Assembly (NCBI RefSeq): GCF_029227915.1
Contig: NC_079879.1
Location: 13,330,001-13,394,000 of the forward strand
DNA: 64,000 nucleotides
Direction of reading: 5' to 3'
Source: Hydractinia symbiolongicarpus
Taxonomy: Eukaryota; Cnidaria; Hydrozoa; Anthoathecata; Hydractiniidae
Below are positions 56,835 to 64,000 of the stretch, in pieces. Positions within the stretch are counted from its first letter, which is position 1. Each line of letters opens with the position of its first letter. Both the position numbers and the translations under genes were made by a program. The notes under the pieces were generated by a model, which worked only from the letters and a program-made list of their open reading frames with translations, did no database searches and was not told where the DNA came from.

Positions 56835-57029
56835 TTAACACCCCGAATTTCCCCCATCAATAGCAAGGGGGTCCATTTCAACGTCTTCGATATCATCATT
56901 TTTAACAGCCCGCCTTTTTTTGGCTTTATCAAGGCAGTCTATACAGGTCTTGGTTCGACCATTGCCCCTAATTTTAAACCTATGTGGTGGTAATATCTCT
57001 TTGCACGTTCTACAACATAACGCGTCCAT
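56835..57029 (-). CDS. Small zinc-knuckle protein, 64 aa
   Basis: The frame MDALCCRTCKEILPPHRFKI and RGNGRTKTCIDCLDKAKKRR has paired CxxC motifs. The same C..CK..LP...FK...NG.RTK.CI.C.D pattern is present at the N-terminus of the HNH gene at 57711-58256, so the two are related. An acidic tail follows (DIEDVEMDPLAIDGG). It may be a stand-alone DNA- or RNA-binding module or a detached HNH N-terminus. Intact. Confidence 0.45.
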   Translation of the reverse strand: MDALCCRTCKEILPPHRFKIRGNGRTKTCIDCLDKAKKRRAVKNDDIEDVEMDPLAIDGGNSGC

Positions 57030-57354
57030 TTATTATGGCGTCTTGAGCACTTGACTCCTTCCATAACTCGTCCACTCTATTTTTGTTTAGGCACGATGCT
57101 TGCGGGTAGCCATCCTTTGGATACGGCCATTTCACGACTTGCCCTACCTGTTGCGAAGTACGCAACCATTTTGAGGACGTCTTCAGTGTCAATGTTTGTA
57201 GAAGGCCTTGTTATATTAAAAAATTTCTTACCTGCCATGGCATAGGCAAAGGTGAAACCAAGGTCTACAATCTTTTACCAACAGCAACACGACCCTTATT
57301 CTTCGGTGGTTTTGTTATAACCCTCTCCTCTTGTTTCCCTTCCTTTTCACTCAT
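57010..57354 (-). pseudogene. Short Polinton ORF fragments, including a GRVAVGKRL leader
   Basis: From ATG 57354 the frame reads MSEKEGKQEERVITKPPKNK then GRVAVGKRL and stops. K..GRV..GKRL opens a small basic membrane protein in related Polintons. A second frame starts at MAGKKFFNITRPSTNIDTED near 57240 and ends at a TAG near 57080. Both look truncated. Confidence 0.35.
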
Positions 57355-57710
57355 TTGTTATAATAAATTTCAATGTAGATCCTCAGGGCTCTTTCTCCTT
57401 CTCCTCCGCCCCATCCTCTTTTTGGTACTGATATGTCGGGCTGTATGCCCAGCAATTAAAATAGGCGTAAGATACTTGCCAAATGTACAGTAGACCAGTA
57501 TGCCCAGGTCCGCGAAGGAGTCTTTAATAATAGGGTCATTATTGATATCATTTTTCAGGGCTATCCAAATTTACAAAGCTGTGTCGAATACCTGTGTGAT
57601 ATCAGACCTTTATTGTATGTTGAAATTTTAGATAGAAAAGTAATATTATCACATAGGGTAGAATTACATCAATATACAAACACACTTCCATTTATAGCAA
57701 GTGTGTTTGA

Positions 57711-58256
57711 TCAACCGCGCTGGGCTACATTCTGCTCGGAGATATATCGATTGCGCTTCGTTTGGTTATCTAAAACCCACATGGGCTGCATGTTGTTGTA
57801 GTGGAGTCTTGCAATTTGCACCTCTTCGCTACGATATTCCCCATTCTCCCTATATTTTATTGGCACCTTGTGATCGAACTGCCACTGCCCTCTATTGCCC
57901 CAATTCATCCCACTCCTAAACTGTGCTTGGATGTGCCCTATGAATGTTACAATATCGCACCCTATGTATTCTGCAGAGGCAATCTCCGTATCACAATTTA
58001 AGGCATCACGAAGCCTGGCTAGAACGAGGTTATACTGATAAGCAGGGTGGTCGCATATGCGGCAAAATTGTCTATGTTTTTTATGCGGGCATTTGCTACG
58101 TTGCCTTGATGAATTATTAATATCGCGGCATTTGATGCATTGCTTTGTTCGTTGTCCGTTACGTTGGATCACCTTGAAGTTGCATAGTGGTAGGGTTTGC
58201 TTACAGTGTGTGCATTTCCTGGTTCCCCCTATATTGTTCTTGTTTTGTAAAGTACT
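57711..58256 (-). CDS. HNH-endonuclease-like protein (copy 2)
   Basis: The frame is open from about 58256; the first usable ATG gives 153 codons from 58172. It starts with a zinc knuckle (CTHCKQTLPLCNF, then NGQRTKQCIKCRD), a His/Cys cluster (KCPHKKHRQFCRIC), YIGCDIVTFIGHIQAQFRSG and WQFDHKVPIKY, RLHYNNMQPMW and KRNRYIS. It is paralogous to copy 1 at 54157-54643, especially in the HNH domain. WQFDHK replaces WHIDHK, so the first histidine of the catalytic core is Gln and activity is uncertain. It lies just downstream of the polymerase gene on the same strand. The frame is uninterrupted, in contrast to copy 1. Confidence 0.7.
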   Translation of the reverse strand, partial: STLQNKNNIGGTRKCTHCKQTLPLCNFKVIQRNGQRTKQCIKCRDINNSSRQRSKCPHKKHRQFCRICDHPAYQYNLVLARLRDALNCDTEIASAEYIGCDIVTFIGHIQAQFRSGMNWGNRGQWQFDHKVPIKYRENGEYRSEEVQIARLHYNNMQPMWVLDNQTKRNRYISEQNVAQRG

Positions 58257-58308
58257 ACCTTTACAAATCTTTGGACAGCTTTTGGAAAATCTCGTTATTC
58301 AAAAATGC

Positions 58309-61300
58309 TTACAACATAAGCGGGGAGGTATGTACACCATCGTCATGTACAACCCTTTGGTCGTAGAAGGCCGAGAGCCCGAGCTTGTTTTGTTCGTACG
58401 TGATCATACCCTGCTCATGTACCCGAAAACCTACATTTTTTAGCCATGTCTAAACCACCCTTCAGCGCACTCAGGTATCTACCCCAGGTCACAGCATTTT
58501 GCCTCTTTGACATGCCCTTACATGAAAATTTAGTACCCTCCTTACCCTCAACAAAATAGCAGTTGGCTGCCAGGGCAATCATCCGAAACCCAATAAATTC
58601 CGCCTTAAATAACCCTCCTGTTCGACTCGAGTACTTACGGTGAGGAGCCAGTTTTGTACGTCTTTGTCGTACTCGTCAAGTAGTTTGGGGCGAATGACAT
58701 CTGGTAACTCTTCCCCAGAGATGGCAAATTACGCACTGTCGGTGTCCATGTAAATATACTCAAAGTCCCGACGGTCCACGTACTTGTAATCGTAGTAAAA
58801 TTCGAGCATGCGCAACTTCGCGAAATGATATCCCGCGATACCGCACTGGTAGGCTCTGTCGATAGTACATTTGTGCTTGCCCCTTCTTACCTTATACGCA
58901 TCCCCAATCTGTTCAAGGTCATCAAGGTACGGGCTTCGCAGAGCAGTGTCAACCTCCTTTTCATCCCTCGTAAATGTAGTATTTGCATGCCTTACCAAAT
59001 TTTCAATCATCTTGCCGTAGAACGAGTTGCCTTTCAACTTTGCCGTATCCCCCGTAATACGTTCGTCGGGGTCTTTATCAGCCTTTCGTCGTGCACCAGC
59101 AATCTCCTCCGGGAACCAAGCAAAGGGCCTACCTCGGGCGTACTTGAGGAACTGGTGAAAGGCAGTAACCTTAGACCATGGTTAAGGTACCATTTCAGCA
59201 CAGGGGTATACAGTAGGATTTTTCAGCTCTCGTCAAACCCAAAAGCTTACGTTTATCCGGAAAACGCTTGCGACCCGTAGTTTTTAAGTATTCGTGCATG
59301 TGCTCGGGGATTTGATCATCAGGTATCTCCTTGACGACAAACAGGGGAGCCATTTCGCTCAATTTTTCACGTAGATACTTTGGTACCTCGATATCAACCT
59401 GGGCAAACCCAAACAACGATCCATCTATCACACCCCGCCCCAGTAGCTCTAAGTTATGTGCCGATGTCGGTGTGGCCACCTTGATCAACTGTTCCTTCCC
59501 ACAAGGAAAGTCCTGTAGGAGCGTGTTTGGGTAAAGCATGTTTGCATCATACCCTAGAATGGTCTTGCACTTGTGGGGTGCGCCGTACACGTGAGATCTG
59601 ATACCCGTCACGTCTCGTTCGTGGTATCTACAGAATACGATCGCGGGACAACCCACCATCCCCGTCCGCAAAAGGTCGCAGGCTTTATTCCTCGTACATT
59701 TTTCATATGCTTTCCGTACCTCCTTGCAGGCCGTACAAGTCTTGCCATAACAAGAGTACTTACATTTATGCCTGCATGGGTCTCCTGGAGTGTATGGCTC
59801 TAACTTTACGTAGCGCATTGACACGTCCGTGATACTGACTACGTCCTTCAAAATATCGATTTCATCATCGTAATACTGCAGCCTCGTCTTGTTCACGGCC
59901 TCAATGAACGGTTCCACATCGGCTAGGTTGTACTCACGCAACCAGTCCAGCATGGGGACACAGTCCCGCCCGTAAAACTTAGCGCGGAATGTCTCGTACT
60001 CTTCGCGAGATAGTGTGTTTTTCGCACTTAGCCGGCTATAAAAATCCTCATGCGCGACAGGTATGGTTCAACTTCTCGTGAATCGTCAACCATTTTTTAG
60101 CCACCTTGACCTTATTGCCTTGCGCGATCTCTTCGACAAAATACCGCTTGATCAGGTTGATATCGTACTTGCCAGAATTAAACCCTATTACAGCTACGTG
60201 ATTTACCCACTCATCCCACAACTCCCGGTTCTTTTTGGAGAGCATGTCAAAGTCGTCAGGCTTCGGGTACCTTCTCTCGACCTCTTTCAAAATGAGGCCA
60301 TCCCTCCACAAACTGTTTAACCAGGATCTTGGGATTTTTGTGCTCAATGAACGTCGGGCGACTATTCAAACTATCGGCAATACCAACACTTATCGGAACA
60401 TGTCTCGAAAGATATGTTAGATCAGATGTTTGATGGTAATTTAAAGGTGATAGGAGGGCTTCGAAATCAAGTACCAGGTGGTGAGCAAATGGTCTGAATT
60501 CTTTCGTAAAGTACCTCTTAATTTTGGGTGGTTTCTCACATTCCCAGACCGTGACGAGGTTGTAGCCCTGTTCCCGTATCATCCTTTCCTTAGACAGGGT
60601 TGCAGTTTAATGAGCCTTGTCCGCCCCGGTTCTCCCGGAAAGACAGGGACATCCGTGCCACTTACAGCCGTTGTACTCGTAAACAATCTTTGTGACAGGC
60701 TCATAGCCATCCACTTTACACTCCTTTTTGTCATCACGGATAACACGCTCACCACCATGTCCACAGAGTGCATGATGGATATGCCTTCCGGTTTGCTTTG
60801 ACATGTATTCTATGCATTTTGATGCATCATGCCGTGATAGGTGGTTGCTTTTGGTAAACAGTTGCTTGCATATCTCGCATTCCCATTTCTGTTGGGCTAG
60901 CACGTCTAAATCTTTGATGTAGAAACAATGCCCGTCCAGCATACCAAGATTGATAGTGTCAAAACCCTTGTACTGCTTTTGCCCATAGACGAGTCTCCAT
61001 GGTGCCTTCCCAGAGTTTGTCTTGGGCTCAAAGACTCTAATGTTGATTTTGAATTGCTTGGCAACTCCCTCAAGATCCACCAGCCTTGTGGGGCGCACGT
61101 CCTTACGCTTAAGCTTAGGGTCCTCGTAGTACTTCCGGGCTAACGTGAGGGCTGGCCTTGTTAGAAACTCTGTTCCTCGTTTTACGTTAACCCTCTCTTT
61201 TACGGCTAGGCATCTCCAAAAGCATAAGTTGTCCGTTGTAGCATCTTCGCTATCCATGGCATATATGCACCTCTTGCCTGGGAGAGGGCCGCATCCCAAA

Positions 61301-61446
61301 AGAGGCTCACGTGTGCTTATACCCTTGATTTGTACGTGATCGAAGACAATTTTTCCCTCATATGCTCGGGGGGTCTTGGTGGTTCTAACAGGTGGTAAAT
61401 AAGCCTTAGTCCAAAATTTACCATCCTCCCAATCAAGACGCTTCAT
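58309..61446 (-). pseudogene. Protein-primed-type DNA polymerase B of the Polinton, multiply interrupted
   Basis: Start MKRLDWEDGKFWTKAYLPPV at 61446. The N-terminal part (61446-60607) is open and carries CFWRCLAVKE, a C2H2-type finger (CEICKQLFTKSNHLSRHDAS) and EYNGCKWHGCPC. Frame changes then separate the exonuclease blocks LVLDFEAL (60256-60582) and VIGFNSGKYDINLIKRYF (60048-60347), the palm motif A GYDANMLYPN (59195-59953), motif B KGNSFYGKM and motif C YMDTDS (58729-59037), and the C-terminal VGFRVHEQGM...DDGVHT to TAA at 58309. The order is normal for family B polymerases that replicate Polinton/adintovirus genomes. At least five frame breaks show that the gene is dead. The first ORF segment is close to the upstream small gene at 61450 (4-bp spacing). 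Confidence 0.9.
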
Positions 61447-61449
61447 TTC

Positions 61450-61656
61450 TCATTCTTCAACGAACGCTTCAATTTCCTCTATACTTGACAGCAACCCGGA
61501 ACTCTTAGTTTTGTGATACAAAGATACACCACCCCCACCCTGGTAAATATCACAGTCGAAGCTATACACAACCTTAACACGCATGTCCACGTGTGGCTTA
61601 TTTTTTGCATAATCGGATCCTTTAGAGGTTGGTTCAAATTCTTGCTGAGCCGCCAT
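61450..61656 (-). CDS. Small Polinton protein upstream of polymerase, 68 aa
   Basis: The frame MAAQQEFEPTSKGSDYAKNK, VKVVYSFDCDIYQGGGG and SIEEIEAFVEE ends 3 bases before the polymerase start. Acidic C-terminus, no membrane segment. Function unknown. It is intact. Confidence 0.4.
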   Translation of the reverse strand: MAAQQEFEPTSKGSDYAKNKPHVDMRVKVVYSFDCDIYQGGGGVSLYHKTKSSGLLSSIEEIEAFVEE

Positions 61657-61665
61657 GTTTTGATC

Positions 61666-61887
61666 CTATTTCCATCCTCCAGCATCTGGATGTCCTCGGG
61701 GCCTTGAATATCCCTTGTCTTCCTTTGCCTCCTGTTCGATCTCGTCGTGAAGCGTTGTCCCTCCCGAAATTTGTTCCTTTGCCTTGTTATAGTAGAAGGC
61801 AACGGTATCCCTCACACTCTGTAATCGATGTAATAGTGCAGATACAGTGCTATATAGTTTGCTGATTGGATTCCTAAACCAACTCAT
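61666..61887 (-). CDS. Small Polinton protein near the right terminus, 73 aa
   Basis: MSWFRNPISKLYSTVSALLH then RLQSVRDTVAFYYNKAKEQI and an acidic-basic tail (EQEAKEDKGYSRPRGHPDAG). An amphipathic N-terminal helix follows a Trp-Phe start. It is the first minus-strand gene after the right inverted repeat. Function unknown. Confidence 0.4.
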   Translation of the reverse strand: MSWFRNPISKLYSTVSALLHRLQSVRDTVAFYYNKAKEQISGGTTLHDEIEQEAKEDKGYSRPRGHPDAGGWK

Positions 61888-62241
61888 CTTCTCTTTATTA
61901 TATACGGATTTTTTTTTGAAGTGGTACCGAAGATTCAGAGTTTTAAGTAGGGAATTTCCCTAATTAAAACATAAAGTATTACTCAATAAGGTATGCCACG
62001 ATACAGCCAGTCGGCCGGATGTTGAGTATGGGAATTTCCCCTACTCCATTTGCGTATACGGCGCATGCGTTGATGATCAGTGGATTTTTGCTGATGATCA
62101 ACAGTATTTTGTGTAATGGAGCGTGACGAAAAGTTGTGACGTCACAAGAAAAATTCTGTATGATATTTTGTATGAGAGTTTGACCGTGATTTTTGGAAAA
62201 TCCTGTACATAAGGACCCCCTATATTAGCTGCAAGAAAGGT

Positions 62242-62580
62242 ATGAGAAGACGTCATTTGCATGATATAAGAAGTGGTAGGGAGGATGTAGTGAAAGCTGT
62301 TGCAGATGATTTGAGTGGTAGTGGATCGAACATAGGTTATAGAAGGATTCATAAATCATTACCATCGAAGGGATGCTTTTGTAAGCGAGAAGACGTAAGA
62401 CAAATCATAAAACGTTTAGATCCAGATGGAGTTGAACTTAGAAGAAGGCGTAGATTACACCGTCGGAAATATAATGCAAGTGGCCTAAACTATATATGGC
62501 ACATAGATGGTCACGACAAACCGAAGCCGTTTGGTTTCAGCATCAAAATGATCATATTTGACCTGAAGTTTTTTTCCTAA
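62242..62580 (+). pseudogene. DDE integrase of a non-Polinton family, middle fragment (outer element)
   Basis: The frame MRRRHLHDIRSGREDVVKAV continues with GYRRIHKSLPSKGCFCKRED, VRQIIKRLDPDGVELRRRRR and LHRRKYNASGLNYIWHIDGH. GYR.MH..L...G......VR.....LDP.GVE.R..RRL.RR.Y...GPNY.WH.DGYDK is the signature of an integrase-core family abundant in cnidarians and fish; the D in HIDGH is the first catalytic residue. Similarity ends at KPKPFGFSIK (about 62549), before the rest of the DDE core, where Penelope-like sequence begins. Its missing N-terminus is probably at 49287-49345, on the far side of the Polinton. Confidence 0.75.
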
Positions 62581-62592
62581 ATATATACAAGT

Positions 62593-63055
62593 TTAACAGC
62601 AACCATAGTTACAGATCAACTGGGGACTATCCCGCATTATGAACAAACTCTCTTTAATCTCTAGCAAATACCGGTTGTTACCCCTAGAGAGTATACTAAA
62701 ATCGTCAAGAGATGATGTGGTGTGACAGGCTTTAAGATGATCTTTTATTGCCGTGCAATTAGATGAGGTTGATTTCTTACCTGTTAAGGGAGACACTCCG
62801 AGGTGCTCGCTTGCCCGAACCTTAAGATGACGCGACGTCTCACCTATATAAGTGGCGTTGCAGCCACTGCACTTATATTTGTAAATGACGCCTGACTTTA
62901 ATTCTTTGGGCAACAGGTCTTTAAATCTGAAGAAGTTAGATAAGCGAGTGTGAGTTCTGAAAACAACAGAAAGTTTACAACAATGCAAAGTAGATTTGAA
63001 AAGTTTTTCTAACTTCGTTTTTTTGTTTTCAAAAGCTTTGAAAAACTCTTGTTTT
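62593..63055 (-). pseudogene. Penelope-like retroelement, GIY-YIG endonuclease end
   Basis: The open frame, extending upstream to about 63055 (EFFKAFENKKTKLEKLFKST), encodes SVVFRTHTRLSNFFRFKDLL, then SGVIYKYKCSGCNATYIGET followed by SRHLKVRASEHLG, SPLTGK and LLEIKESLFIMRDSPQL. This is the GIY-YIG domain typical of Penelope-like elements (VVYKF.C..C...YIG.T.R....R..EH). The reverse transcriptase that should precede it is absent, so this is a 5'-truncated copy. It abuts the integrase fragment on its left. Confidence 0.85.
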
Positions 63056-63384
63056 TACCACTACCTCCTTATTTTGTTTAGAAGATTGGTCATTCTTCTC
63101 TCAGTATGTTGCTTTCTTGATTTCCCTTTCTTGTTAGCAACGACAGCAGTTGTAGAACCAGTAGTAGTAACAGCACCGCTACTTGGGTTGAAATTAATTA
63201 TCTCTATCTCTGTTATATCGCTGTATTTCTTCTCGAATGGTTTTTTTTAAATCATTATCCATCTTGCCTTGCCAAGCAAGGACAAGGAAGAGCCTAATAA
63301 ACAATACTGTCTGTCGCTTTCGTTTGTTTTGTTTTGATTAAATTAAAAATGGTGGCGGGCTTTATAAAGTTGCATTTTTTTTAA

Positions 63385-63535
63385 AAAAAAAAAGCGCGTT
63401 GCATTCTTTTTTAAAAAAGCGCGTTACGTTTATACATGCGCGTAACATTCGAATAAAAAAACGCGTTGCATTTTTTGAGCCGTAAAACATTTTAAAAAAA
63501 CTCGTAACATTTAAAAAAAGCGCGTAGCAGATAAA
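63385..63535. repeat. Right GCGCATTT-type minisatellite, candidate outer terminal repeat
   Basis: On the minus strand this reads TCTGCTACGCGC followed by spaced ACGCGC/AACGCG units with T/A-rich spacers, the inverse of the array at 49036-49175. It probably marks the right end of the outer mobile-element complex. The units are more diverged than on the left. Confidence 0.6.
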
Positions 63536-63556
63536 TAAGCGCAATACAGTGACCAT

Positions 63557-64000
63557 TGGGGTCCATCACACATTACCACTATTCAAAAATTGTCCTAAGG
63601 CATCTAACACGTCCAAACCAAAGAAACATATTCAACTTGTCGTGAATAGTGAAAGCATCCACGGAAATTCATCCAACATCATTTAAATCACGGAAGCATG
63701 TCTGAATGACCCTAAATGGACTAAGCATCCTATCACGGAAATTAATTTAAAATCATCTAATGGTAAAATTAGGGAAATTAATTAAAAATTATCTGAATTG
63801 TCCAAAACTGAGAACCACATATAAGTCGTCCTAAAGGTAAAATCATCCAATTCGGGAACTTCGTCGAAAAAGTATTTAAATCATCTAAACTACGCTGACG
63901 TAACCCTGCTAAAAATAATTTTTAACAACCGATGAAGATTTTTCAAAAATATATATCAATTTCTAGGGAAAATTTTAAGCTCTTTCATATGAAAACAACT
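63557..64000. other. Right flank, no gene seen
   Basis: AT-rich sequence beyond the right minisatellite with several loose repeats of TCATC(T/C)AA and GGGAAATTAATT words. No coding frame or splice site pattern was found. Confidence 0.4.

Larger units (their letters stand above)
49333..62101. mobile_element. Decayed Polinton/Maverick element, about 12.8 kb
   Basis: The region is bounded by a 42-bp inverted repeat (49333-49374 and 62060-62101, one mismatch) that begins TTGATCATCAGCAAAAAT and itself contains TGATCATCA twice. Inside are a protein-primed-type DNA polymerase B, a packaging-type ATPase, the start of a retroviral-type integrase, several structural genes shared by cnidarian Polintons, two HNH genes and an MSV199-like gene. 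Base composition is visibly less AT-rich than the flanks. Nearly every longer gene carries stops or frame changes, so this is an old, inactive copy. No clear 6-bp target duplication was seen next to the inverted repeat, so the exact ends remain uncertain. Confidence 0.85.

Noticed and set aside
62996-63250. 84-codon hydrophobic plus-strand ORF
   Set aside because: It overlaps the upstream coding extension of the Penelope-like frame on the other strand and looks like a shadow.

Overview
This is eukaryotic genomic DNA, AT-rich and gene-sparse, with multi-exon genes, GT/AG introns, interrupted transposons and no operons. The gene set (a divergent FGF, TSP1 and CAP secreted proteins, a K2P channel, tandem metazoan-type purple acid phosphatases) and the transposon set (cnidarian-type Polinton/Maverick, Harbinger with MADF partner, THAP/SWIM element, Penelope fragment, palindromic CCTCGTC repeats) point to a cnidarian, perhaps a hydrozoan. 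A (CCCTAA)n tract agrees with a metazoan telomere motif. The taxon is an inference.

Layout. 1-1.1 kb: last two exons of an FGF-like gene (+). 2.6-4.4 kb: TSP1-TSP1-CAP secreted protein (-), first exon not found. 5.6-7.05 kb: an internally deleted two-gene THAP transposase/SWIM-protein element. 8.8-11.3 kb: a 582-aa secreted Lys/Pro-repeat protein (-). 12.6-14.4 kb: pogo-like transposase remnant and a cluster of about twenty ACTCCGTATA motifs. 14.76-28.53 kb: a ten-exon gene (+) for a 1,223-aa secreted acidic protein ending in an EF-hand and a cupin-like domain. Its introns hold a complete 2.7-kb Harbinger element with TIRs and a TAA target duplication, and an open LINE ORF1-like gene. 31.57-34.56 kb: three-exon two-pore K+ channel (+). 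35.2-41.1 and 43.1-47.6 kb: two tandem purple acid phosphatase genes (-), the first with a dead LINE in intron 1. 48.6 kb: short interstitial telomere-like repeat inside an inverted repeat.

49.0-63.5 kb: a nested mobile-element complex. The core (about 49.33-62.10 kb, bounded by a 42-bp inverted repeat) is a decayed, more GC-rich Polinton/Maverick. It holds a protein-primed-type DNA polymerase B, a packaging-ATPase remnant, capsid-type and other conserved Polinton structural genes, a truncated integrase, two paralogous HNH-endonuclease-like genes of the kind common in giant viruses, and an MSV199/DUF3627-like gene. It seems to sit inside a second integrase gene of another family, whose N-terminus lies at 49.29 kb and whose middle lies at 62.24 kb. 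That outer element is flanked by inverted GCGCATTT-type minisatellites and carries a Penelope-like GIY-YIG fragment.

All exon boundaries were deduced by eye from splice consensus, reading-frame phase and domain continuity. For the complete genes (8.8-11.3, 14.8-28.5, 31.6-34.6, 35.2-41.1 and 43.1-47.6 kb) the summed exon lengths are exact multiples of three. No tRNA, rRNA or CRISPR array was seen.
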